DNA of 64,000 nt from Prostheceraeus crozeri (Eukaryota > Platyhelminthes > Polycladida > Euryleptidae), in contig CAJQUW010006316.1 of assembly GCA_907163375.1 (NCBI GenBank), positions 248,001 through 312,000 of the forward strand, in the 5' to 3' direction. This document shows positions 10,293-20,300 of the stretch, one piece after another. The first letter of the stretch is position 1. Each line of letters begins with the position of its first letter. The position numbers were made by a program, and so were the translations under genes. The notes beneath the pieces are model-generated. The model was not told the origin of the DNA. It made no database searches and worked only from the letters and a program-made list of their open reading frames with translations.

Positions 10293-12081
10293 GTGATAAG
10301 TCTCAGATTTGCAATTAGGAAGTTAGTGAAATTTGGACGGGCATTCATTAATTATCATTTCAAACACACTACTGGCTAATCTCCAAAGTTAACGAGCCAC
10401 AATAGTCGATAAATGCTGCTTTTTGCTAACATAATATAGATAGAATAATTAAATATTGAGTTGCATCCTTCGTTGAAGAATAGTAGAGACGTGAATAGCT
10501 GCCATTTCATCCAATATCAGGAATAATCCGCACGCCTAGTTCACATGTTTCAAGATCGACACAACTCCCTATTTAAAGTTGAAGCCATGCCCGGGTAAAT
10601 GTGAGATTTGTAATTGAAGAGTTGGTGAAATTTCGAATTTACTGTACTAGAGATGCTGAATAGGATATGCAGTAAAGTTCCTGATTGGAATAATGAAAGC
10701 GATCAGTTTCTGAATCCTCGCGACAAGGTTCTACTCTGCAGTTCTTGACAAATATCCCACAGAGCGTATCAATGGTTATCTGCTAACAATTAATACATCT
10801 TGGTTGTAGGATTACTCAATTAAGAATGCGCAATATGCTACCCACTGCCCAGAGGAGGCGCGCGCTGTAAGACATTTCATAAACCGCCAAAACCTAAATA
10901 GAAACAACAGTCGTCTCTTCCGGTTCTTTATTTGAATCACATTGATAAACGAGTACAAAATGTATTGAATTTGCAATAAAATCGCACCTGACAGAGAGCA
11001 AAACAAATAATGTCAACATGACTGAATGACACTGACAACATGCCATAAAGTCATGTTGTCACTGTGTAAAAAAAGGCCTGTGTCACTTGCATGCATAATC
11101 AGTTGATTATCAGATAGTCATAAGACTTAATCCGTGACATTCTCTTTCGCATTTATCGCAACTTCAGATATTTGATCATCACACCTTAGAGCGAACAAAT
11201 ATCTCTTCCTACACCAAAAAGTGAATCAAAATCATGTTTGAGCTGATTCGACCAAGTCAAACGATATCACGAGTAACTGCTGTCGACGGCCTATTCCTCA
11301 TATCATTTCATCTGCTAATATGAAACATTGAAGTGTTGTAGCTGAATTCATCATGTGAGCCAAACGCAATAGGTCCTACGAATGTTATCTTGATTGATAA
11401 TCTTCATCGGCATCTTCTTATCACTTTGATCTCGATGTTATCACAAGCAGACAAAGTGTAGGGGTGAAGGTGTGGTCTCATTTTTTTACTTCTAATTTAC
11501 ACAAATCTCGTGACTTCACCGGAAAATTGCTGATATTCCGGAAATGCGGGAATTCATGCATTGGTCTTTCTGCACACCCCCATTCATCCCCCATTTCACC
11601 CCAGCCGCACACATGTTCTTCTATGCACCACTCATCCCCTCCCACAGATCTGCACCGTGACCACAAGATGCCGCAAAGAGACACTTCTTCTCTCGAAGTG
11701 TGTTTCAAACGCTTATTTATCATCCAACTTTGTCTTCGCCTCAGTATTGGGTCCTCTTTCCTCTCCATGTCACGTCGCATTCGCCGCTAAATGCGTCTGG
11801 AGTAGAGAATCACGGTCGGGCAATCGGAAGACGGCATATCGATAACTGCTCGACATAACTCTTCCCGATCTCCGCCTCTCTTATCTCCGAATGCCTCACA
11901 CGCACCCGACCATGCCTACGACTGTCACGCCGACTCCGCTCGCGTGAAAACGTCTGCATTGCGCCTACTTCCAGCTGAGAGGTCATTCGCCTGAAAGTCA
12001 ATCTTTGAAGCACGCTAACCACATCTTAACTACTCCATCAATTCAGTCTTGTCCTTCTGTGATAGAGGAAATATGTACGAG
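10293..12081. other. Intron sequence, with a pyrimidine-rich GC island at 11560-12000
   Basis: Mostly AT-rich. From about 11560 to 12000 the base composition rises, with C-rich runs (cacccccattcatccccc and similar) and overlapping open frames on both strands (plus 11464-11790, minus 11478-11780 and 11810-12022). None resembles a known protein, and no convincing splice pair was found for a CREBRF exon here. Confidence 0.4.
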
Positions 12082-12963
12082 CATCGAAGACAGGCCACTT
12101 GCAAGCCAACTATGCGCTGGCGGTCCACCGGCCGCCAACGCATCGAAGACAGGCCACTTGCCAGCCAACTATACGCTGGCGGTCCACCGGCCGCCAACAC
12201 ATCGAAGACAGGCCACTTGCAAGCCAACTATGCGCAGGCGGTCCACCGGCCGCCAACACATCGAAGACAGGCCACTTGCAAGCCAGTTATACGCTGGCGG
12301 TCCACCGGCCGCCAACACATCGAAGACGGCCACTTGCAAGCCAGTCATACGCTGGCGGTCCATCGGTCGCCAACGCATCGAAGACAGGCCACTTGCAAGC
12401 CAACTATACGCTGGCGGTCCACCGACCGCCAAAACATCGAAGACGGCCACTTGCAAGCCAGTCATACGCTGGCGGTCCACCGGCCGCCAACACATCGAAG
12501 ACAGGCCACTTGCAAGCCAACTATACGCTGGCGGTCCACCGACCGCCAAAACATCGAAGACAGGCCACTTGCAAGCCAGTCATACGCTGGCGGTCCACCG
12601 ACCGCCAAAACATCGAAGACAGGCCACTTGCAAGCCAACTATACGCTGGCGGTCCACCGACCGCCAAAACATCGAAGACAGGCCACTTGCAAGCCAGTCA
12701 TACGCTGGCGGTCCACCGGCCGCCAACACATCGAAGACAGGCCACTTGCAAGCCAGTCATACGCTGGCGGTCCACCGGCAGCCAACGCATCGAAGACGGC
12801 CACTTGCAAGCCAGTCATACGCTGGCGGTCCACCGGTCGCCAACGCATCGAAGACAGGCCACTTGCCAGCCAACTATACGCTGGCGGTCCACCGGCCGCC
12901 AACACATCGAAGACAGGCCACTTGCAAGCCAGTCATACGCCGGCGGTCCACCGGCCTCCAACA
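12082..12963. repeat. Minisatellite, 59-bp unit, 15 copies
   Basis: Units beginning catcgaagac start at 12082, 12141, 12200, 12259, 12318, 12376, 12435, 12493, 12552, 12611, 12670, 12729, 12788, 12846 and 12905. Three steps are 58 bp because gaagacggcc replaces gaagacaggcc. 59 is not a multiple of three, so all three plus frames run through by rotation and give overlapping 299-341-codon frames, which are artefacts of a stop-free unit. Two subtypes (aactata and agtcata in mid-unit) alternate from copy 5 to copy 11, giving a dimeric higher-order repeat. Each unit holds a hairpin ggcggtc-cacc-gaccgcc. Copies 2 and 14 are identical and carry the same rare ttgccagcc variant. Confidence 0.96.
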
Positions 12964-13307
12964 CGCACTCAATTGCTATATTAGTTATCCATTTCTGAGA
13001 TTCACTGGCTTGAACGGTAGACGTTGCTAGGGGTAATAACATTTGTAAACTTTTTCAAGACACGACCATATGACTTTATGATCGCAAATTCAAACCGCAA
13101 ACCTCCAAGGCACGGATATCACATTATTAGTTCGATAGCATGTTAAGCGACGCAAAGTATAAAAATTGTTGAAAAGAAATTTTGTCGTTTTAATGCGGTG
13201 ATCACGAGAAAATGAACCCCCAAAATATGCTAACTGCGCATCTCAAAGTTATCTGCTTCTTATCACAAGCTATTCAACTGACACTTTCACTGCAAATCAA
13301 CACTCAC

Positions 13308-13812
13308 TGGCTTGCTATCCGGTTCTTCTCTTTCTTCACTCGGTCGCCCTCCGTGGTGCTCACGACAGCCTGGATTTGTCCATTGAGGCGGTGCAATTCC
13401 AAGCCCATCTTGTGAAGTTTGAGAGGATTGGGGGTGATGTCATTGCCATCTCCCTTGCGAATCTTGGTGCAATGAATGAGATCGTTTCGATCTTGCACGG
13501 GATCTCGGAACTCCACCAGGCGGTATGGACTAGTTCTGGGATCTTTAGAGGCGCCAGGATCCCGTAAATCCATCCGTCGGGCTTTCGGTCCCTTGGACTG
13601 TGCATTGTACTTCCAGAAATGAGACGTGATGATAGATGGAAGGGAGGAGGTGAGAGGCCCGTCGCCGCTGTAGCTCGGCAAGGAGGAGGTCGGAGAGGGC
13701 GTGTATGCGTCGGAGTGCTGGGAGGGCGTGGAAGGAGCCATGGAGGAGATTGGGAGGATTGAAGGAGACGTCCGCGTGGTCAGGAGATGCACTGGTTGTT
13801 GACAGACCGGAT
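13308..13812 (-). CDS. CREBRF: CREBRF/REPTOR homologue, exon with conserved FW and NPxKL region and start of bZIP
   Basis: 505-bp exon, the most convincing coding sequence in the window. The acceptor is a pyrimidine tract ending in cttccag before 13812 and the donor is GTGAGTG from 13307. The incoming codon is completed by AT (phase 1) and the outgoing codon is CA| (phase 2). In order it encodes a Ser/Thr/Pro-rich stretch (PSTPSQHSDAYTPSPTSS), an aromatic motif HFWKYN near 13620, then a KGDGNDITPNPLKL block at about 13456-13415 followed by GLELHRLN. It ends with KKEKNRIAS, the first half of the basic region. Known: vertebrate CREBRF and insect REPTOR share an FW motif, a DLTPNPxKL block, an EL-KLN helix and a KEKNxxAS bZIP start in this order. 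The exon is visibly GC-richer than its surroundings, and other frames over it are shadows. The frame stays open upstream of the acceptor to a stop near 13903, but that part is AT-rich and unlike protein. The rest of the N-terminus was not found. Confidence 0.93.
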
Positions 13813-14382
13813 CTGGAAGACCAGAGGAGATCAATGAAACTTCAAAATAAATTTCAAAATCAGGAAGACATAAGGACTGGATACTTGGCCTATGAAATGT
13901 CTATCGGCCAAATGTGACGATGGATTTGTACGACTGACTTTGACTTTCTCATCGCTTAAGCCTCATGAAATCATGCAATTGTGGAGGAAAGACATTCTGG
14001 CAAGGGATTCGACATCGCAAGCATTTATTACACGCAGAAAATTTGCTATTTACATCATTTGAATGCTTGTCTCTCTATGTGTATTTTTAATATATTTAAC
14101 ACGTACTAGACACTACGATCACAAGTAGGAAGTACTCATAATTCGATCATAATCAGGTGATATCATGTTTCCTTTCACACTTAAGCAACTAAGACATCGT
14201 CTCCCATATGTCTGCATTATCTTCCCAAGAAAGATATTAGCAAGCAATTACTGGAAGAATAGTTGCAGCAATCATTGTTGTGTCCACCACGAAGATTTTG
14301 ATATTGACTAACACTTTCCCAATTTCTGAGACAGACATGGATGACCTATATCTGATCTTGAACACAGAGAGTGTTTTCCTAT
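13813..14382. other. Sequence upstream of the CREBRF exon, presumed intron
   Basis: The polypyrimidine tract of the acceptor lies at about 13813-13830. Beyond it the sequence is AT-rich and shows no exon or repeat that I can support. Confidence 0.5.
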
Positions 14383-14476
14383 TCATATTGGTTCGAGTCA
14401 TATCAATCTCGAGCCCAGAACCTTGAATTGCGAGGGCAGACTTGCGACCCACTCGACCACGGAGTGTCACGATAGG
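14383..14476 (-). mobile_element. tRNA-derived SINE fragment (family D)
   Basis: Read on the minus strand, gtgacactccgtggtcgagtgg contains a good A box (tggtcgagtggg). A weaker B-box-like word (gggctcgagattg) follows about 45 bp later. The spacing fits a tRNA head. No second copy was noticed in the window, so its extent is uncertain. Confidence 0.5.
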
Positions 14477-14605
14477 GTAGAATATTCTACTGATACTTTA
14501 GTGCTGATTCAAGATAATCTGTGATTTCGAAGTGGGCCAAGTGTTGTAAGGAATGTGAAGAAATTTCAGTAATTCGAAGAAACTAAACATGAGAAAGGCT
14601 CTCAC

Positions 14606-14819
14606 CGAAGTTTTTAGAAGAGCTACACTCCATGGGGTGCTGGGAGACGGCGCCTGTCTCGAGTTCCTATGTGCGAAGAGAGCACGAGACGCGACAAGGT
14701 TAGCGGTGTGTCCCAGCCATAAGAGAAAGCAATTAGGAGATGGAATGCGTCTGATCTGGGCGGGTGTGGTCGAAACAGACTCAATCGACGAATCATCCAA
14801 CACGAGAGAAGACGACGAG
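14606..14819 (-). other. Candidate upstream exon (214 bp), unproven
   Basis: A GC-rich block on the minus strand bounded by a very good acceptor (a long pyrimidine run ending gtcttcag before 14819) and a good donor (CTTCG|GTGAGAG at 14605). One frame is open through it after the first base: Ser-rich SSSLVLDDSSIESVSTTP, then an unremarkable stretch ending in TS at phase 0. This phase does not fit the exon at 13812, which needs one leading base. It could therefore be an untranslated 5' exon, an exon separated by another unseen exon, or chance. No clear similarity to the CREBRF N-terminus is visible beyond Ser/Asp richness. Confidence 0.3.
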
Positions 14820-15839
14820 CTGAAGACAAAGACATGAGCACAAAGAAAGGAAGTCAACTGGTCGCCTCTCAGGGGAACTGTTCACTGACCTCCCTCAGAA
14901 TTGTCCCAGGAATTGGGGTCAAACGGGCAATTATCAAAGCCGGTTCACACGCGGCGAATCAGTCATGTCACCTCTGCAGAGAAGTGTGATGAGTGGAGGA
15001 ACATCGAGGAAAATCAGCGCAGAGTAGGACGCACTACTCTGATGACCTCGGATAACTAATTCTGCCGATCACTGGTTTGACACGGAAGATTGAGTGTTAA
15101 ACTCGAATTCAGATTCATTATTCATTATAAATATAATGAGACTTGAGAGATTTTCCACTTGTAAATCGAAGAAATTCTCTCATCATGTTGACAACTGCCT
15201 TTGTAAAATGCATGGTACAGCGACAGCTCGTGAAAGGCAAGGGATGAAAATGGAAGGAAAACATAAGGAATATGGAGACTTATAAGGTAATATTTGAGTT
15301 AAAAATCCTTCCACTTGTATTCATATTTGCACGTCACATTCGTCGTTGGACAATGTGCTTGTACGAGTATACTGCTCTTTGTCTGAACACATAATAGTGT
15401 AAATAATTTCATCGGCTGGAGTAAAATTGAGAACACATTTTGATATACGAAGCTGATGAAAAGTAACGCAGAAGAAGCATTATTTTCGTTATCTATGCTA
15501 TAAATTATTGTGCTGCATTGTGCTTACGTCGCTTGATCAGATGTAGCATTGACATGCAGATTTATAAATATGTCGCTACAAATTCTGCTTGTAGCTATTC
15601 AACATGTGCGGTGTGAAGCTCAAATAAAAACATTGGTGAAGTCGAAAAGTTCGGCTACAGCACTTTGAAGGATACCTCGCCGATGATAACAAAATCAGCA
15701 TCCTGAAATCCGGTCAAATCCAGAAGAAGTCAGCCTCTTCTCGCCTGATTCCATTTTCAGTCAATTTCATCCATTTTATAGTGATACATCTATATTGATA
15801 TCAGCACTAATTGCCATCATCAGAGGAGATTCAACGAAT
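14820..15839. other. No recognised feature
   Basis: Unique sequence with short open frames (plus 15094-15285). Nothing beyond the acceptor tract of the candidate exon at its left edge. Confidence 0.5.
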
Positions 15840-16054
15840 GTCTGTCGTAGTATACTGAATAGCTAAATAAATAGACAACTATTAAGTCAATAAAAGACAC
15901 CAACACCCTTGATTCCCCCGACCGCACTCGCCTGTCCCAGGAATCGAACTGAAGTCTGTGGTGGAGACGAGCCCGCGCCTTCTTCACTTGGCCACGCCGA
16001 CTGCACTAGCTTGACCCAGGAATCGAACCGAAGACGAGCTTGCACCTTCTTCAT
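15840..16054 (-). mobile_element. SINE family A dimer, minus orientation
   Basis: On the minus strand the order is a truncated first monomer (gaagaaggtgcaagctcgtc then the B box ggttcgattcc) and a second complete monomer starting gtcggcgtggccaagtg with B box agttcgattcc. The shared tail ends in ttattgacttaa and ...tactacgacaga. The first monomer lacks its A box and about a dozen bases before the B box. Only 56 bp separate it from the plus-strand dimer at 16111, so the two form a large inverted repeat. Confidence 0.82.
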
Positions 16055-16110
16055 GATTTAAAAAGTCACTTGGAGATAACTGCTGCCTCTACTCGCTTTC
16101 CTTTTGTGTC

Positions 16111-16334
16111 GTCAGCGTGGCCGAGTGGAGAAGGTGCGAGCTTGTCTCCACCGCAGACTTCGGTTCAATTCCTGGGTCAGGCGAGTGCTTCGATTCCTGG
16201 GTCAGGCGAGTGCTGTCAGCGTGGCCGAGTGGAGAAGGTGAGGGCTCGTCTCCACCGCGGACTTCGGTTCGATTCCTGGGTCAGGCGAGTGCGGTCGGGG
16301 AAATCAAGAATGCTGGATTCTTTCATTGATTAAA
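16111..16334 (+). mobile_element. SINE family A dimer, plus orientation
   Basis: Monomer one spans 16111-16188 (gtcagcgtggccgagtgg A box, ggttcaattcc B box). A 25-bp repeat of the monomer end follows (16189-16213, ttcgattcctgggtcaggcg...), then monomer two from 16215 with the tail cggtcgggg...cattgattaa. The 25-bp partial copy looks like replication slippage or a former third monomer. tRNA type: long variable region, Ser- or Leu-like. Open frames over this region are not genes. Confidence 0.85.
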
Positions 16335-17093
16335 TCATTGTCAATCTCCTTAGATATTTAACATTGAGATCATCAGGACAGATTTGCCATGAAAACTTCA
16401 TGCAGTCAGGTGTCAATCCGATCAATCTATCAAAATGCCAACATCCAGCAAGTTGCAGAATCGGAGGATGAATTAATTCGTCACCTTATAAACCTGGGGA
16501 CAATAAGAATGTTTCAACACCTCCGACGAATTCGACTAGCTTCGAGGCTGGATAAACAAAGAAGTGAGATCGACTCCTCAAATCAAGCATTCAGACATCC
16601 ATCCACAGCGCAGACGTCTGCATACAGCGGAGCCCGTAGGCATGACACGCGACGGAATGTGACCTCTCAGACAAACACGAAGATAGGACGGCCCGCCGAC
16701 AGGTTTGGTTGGGGAAGTCAGTGCAGGCAGCGTGCGAACTACGGTTGGGAGATGTGATGACCTGGTCCTGAACTCTTACCAGACCGTCTGTTCATTCCTG
16801 CTATCGCACTTTCCTTGTCAAAGTGGAAGAGAATAGCTGTGTACCGACAGTTTCTGTCCAAGCGAACTTGACAAAGAATTAGACGATGAGTGACATCATA
16901 CAAGTTCTACTTTGGAGGGGGCAGCGCATTGTCCGCCCTGTCCGCCGATAACCTTCGGATCGGCATTCCAGCACGTATAAACAGAGAAATGATCGCCTTT
17001 CCTCTCGCAGCTCTATACGGGAACGTTTCAGGCGGTCTAAGCAGAAAGTCAGGCGAATTGGACGCAGTTTCGACAGGTGCGATTCTAGCGACG
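16335..17093. other. GC-elevated region with unrecognised open frames
   Basis: Plus frames 16389-16757 (122 residues, Arg/Ser/Gln-rich) and 16890-17258 (122 residues), and an open minus frame of about 75 codons over 16870-17100 that lacks an ATG, all sit in sequence richer in GC than the surroundings. No domain is recognisable and the strands compete, so no gene is called. It could be a decayed element or an exon of an unknown gene. Confidence 0.35.
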
Positions 17094-17309
17094 ACAGCAG
17101 GTCATCGAAATTACGCCTCTAAATATAAGCCCTGCAACTCAAATGTTGCGAAAACTGAAGCGAGGACAGCAAGTCATCGAAATTACGCCTCTAAATATAA
17201 GCCCTGCAACTCAAACGTTGCGAAAACTAAAGCGAATACAGCAAGTCATCGAAATTAAAGCTCTAAATATGAGGCCTGCAACCCAAACGTTGCGAAAACT
17301 AAATCAGAT
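17094..17309. repeat. 72-bp tandem triplication
   Basis: Three units at 17094-17165, 17166-17237 and 17238-17309, each starting acagca(g/a)gtcatcgaaatta and containing gcctgcaac...gttgcgaaaac. Units 1 and 2 are nearly identical; unit 3 is more diverged. 72 bp is 24 codons, so two plus frames repeat in register (for example NYASKYKPCNSNVAKT). The first of these frames stops at 17256 within unit 3, so a coding role is doubtful. Confidence 0.92.
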
Positions 17310-20300
17310 CAGCATCCGGAAGAGCTATTAGACGAATGCCCACCGAAATGAGAAAATGTGCGGCCAATATTCGAGAAGTCATCGAAATATCTAAACGGAG
17401 TTGTATTACCAATATCAGTTTTTATATCACACAATCACTGTAATAATTTTCTTTCAATATTCATGACATTTGTGATCATAGTTTTGCTGCTGAATATCAA
17501 GCTTAAGATTTGCGAATGTGAGCGTACAGCTACCGTATATTGGTCTGTTGTGCAGCAAATTTAACATACAAGCGTTGACTAAGAATAACTTGCTCTCAAT
17601 ATAAAAGCTACCATTAAGAAGCTCGCAAAGATGAGATAATGAATGCTATCGAGCATTACTAGGATATTGATCAGCTATGAACTGAGAACGAAATCCCGTG
17701 AATAATAATTCAGCTATAATTCAAATTTATATCATTATATTGTATTACTATATCATTAATGTCTTATCATTATTATTCAATTCCCGTCAATGATAATTGA
17801 TTAATGAGGTGGACATAGGAGCGATACCCGGTGTGTTTAAACAGACGCCGGCAAATCCTCCGGATGGTGTAAATTAAGGTGATAAATTGACAAGAAGCAA
17901 AAAGTCACAAGACTGACTATCAATTCTAACTTGGAATGAGTAAGATTCTGTGTGATCTGTACAACTGTATTTCTTCTATCATTTCGCTCTGATATTCTAG
18001 AACCACACCGACAACACCATGGGCGACAGAAGTTCATCAGAATCCTCGAAGATTTCATTACGAAACCTTCCACTCTTCTTGCAATCACAATATTGAACGC
18101 AATAACGATGTTCCGGTTATTCTTCCTTTATCCCATTTGTTTCGAATATAACAACTTCTATCCAGTAATTATCGTCTCTTCGATCACATCTACATGTTGA
18201 TGTACAGATATTATCATAGACTAAATAATCCTTATCTTTTTCACCGACAGGACGCAGGGTCATAAAGGCAAAGTTGAAGACCAGTTTGGAGCCGGATAGC
18301 TTCATAGCCTTCATCCTGTTTTAAATTCCCCTGGGTAAGCAGGAAGACGCAAATCGTTTCCGTCGATCCTTGACCTTGAAATGATTGAGATCAAACTCTG
18401 AGGTCAAACTGACAATCATTCGCAGGCGAACGAGGGATGCGAAACAGAGAAAAAATTACCAGTTCCTCGTTGTACTTCATAAACAGAGCAAAATACTGCG
18501 GAGAAATTAAGCAATCCTTGGAAGTTCATTTCCAATGTCAAGGCGGAGAATTGAGTTTATCAAAATGGTCAACAATTATGAAATCTTTAATACATAGCAT
18601 AGAAATAAGAGTTCGATTGCATATTTCATAAGTACCATGGAAATGGGTTTTGCACTGGAAGTCTATGACAGTTTGTAGTCTCAATATCTGACAATAATTC
18701 ATTAGAAGTTTGAACGTCTATGAATGTTCACAACACTAATCGATTTGAAATTCAGAATTCTATCTAAAAATGATTTGAAATATCCATTTATTTATGAATT
18801 CTTTAGCCGGAGTAAAGGACGACGGTTCATGACTATCTGGCACGGATAGAATGCCATGTGAAATTGGAGGCAAGCATTATTATCCTCTAATGCCAGGCAA
18901 TAATGAATTTAAAACTCGTTTCAATCATTTCTATGATCTCCAAAGCTATCGAGAGTGACATCCAATGTATATTTCACCACAGAATCTACAATTGGATTTC
19001 CACGGCACATTCCAAGTAAAATTTTTACTTATAAGCATATTTTAATGTTTAGATAATATTTTCTTAATTTTACGTTTTCTGTTGAAGTTCCTTTTATTCT
19101 ACTCATCTCTGACTTAGTATCTATTTTAATATTGCAATCAATCGCTGCTGATAAATTAGATATTTGTATAGATATTAGGTATAACATAATATTTGCTAAT
19201 AAATCAGATTGAACTACTTTTCAACTTGAATTAGTCAACACGAAAAGAAAAGAATGATGAATCAGAAAAGGATATAATTATGTTTCCTTAAACTCTTTAG
19301 TACAGCGGATCGATTTAGAAACAAGAAGAAATCGAACTGAGTTTCGAGTTAAACGGCTGCAACAGTATTTACACGTGAAAATAGAACAACACAACGGCAA
19401 AATGATCATGGACCATTTTTGTTTCAATGTTGTTAAAGTCAATTATTGGTAGGTGAAGTTAAACATATTCCTTTATTTACTTTTCCGCAAAGATATTTTT
19501 CCAACCGTATTTATCAAAAGAGAAGGAGTAATCAAGTGTCTTTGAAATCCATTATATTCGATCTATTGCGTCTTTTAATTCTTCTCTATCAGCAAAATTT
19601 CATCTTGTGAATAAAATACTTTCCATCAATTTGAATAAAATCATCAAAAAAAGCAGTAATTGTCATGACAGTTGTCGAGCCATCATTCGATGATGTCCTA
19701 ATTACTCTTAATTGTCGAATTAATTGCAAATTTAGCTGTTACAGTCAATGAATATGAAAATGGGAGTTGAAACAAATGGGGTAAAGAAAGGTGATAGCAT
19801 CTCGAATTTTATGTTAAAGTTAGATAGGAAAAGTCACTTTATTAGAAAACATTTCTTCTAACTTGCTCATCATTTGATGAAAACATCATTTCGAATTACA
19901 TCATAAAAAGCGCACGCATTCTACTAAAGAAGACATTAATTTCATACATGTTCATCAAGTTTGTTTATTAAAATGAATTTTCTAGAAGCATGAAATGCAG
20001 GACTGTATTAGAATGTTTCATTTCTTCAAGTTTTTGTAGTAGGATTTTTCATTTCTTCATCATCACGCCTGTGTGATTGCGTATGCGTGATAGATCCTAG
20101 CCGATATCTATGTTTTGTCTGGCTGTGTTAATATGACGTCATAGTGAACTTTCATCGATGTCTAGTTCCATTCACTAACCAGCTGTTCTATAGTATTTTT
20201 CGATATAATATAGACTGTGATTATTGGATGTCTATCGTTATCTACTGTTGCAGAGGCGAAAGGTCTTCACTTTGCAATTTGCAACTGTTACTTTATTTCA

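Larger units (their letters stand above)
342..13307 (-). other. CREBRF: CREBRF homologue intron (12.97 kb)
   Basis: Intron inferred from the matching donor (GTGAGT at 13307-13302) and acceptor (cag at 344-342), with codon CA|G split between the exons (phase 2). It cuts the bZIP basic region between the invariant Asn and Arg. Its contents are listed separately: a SINE at 964, a hAT element at 3931, minisatellites at 5638 and 12082, a foldback insertion at 8263 and a dispersed repeat at 10027. No further exon of the gene was recognised inside it, though a micro-exon or alternative exon could be missed by eye. Confidence 0.85.

Noticed and set aside
16040-16333. Plus-strand open frames around 16040-16333 as a small gene
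   Set aside because: They lie wholly over the SINE family A dimers.
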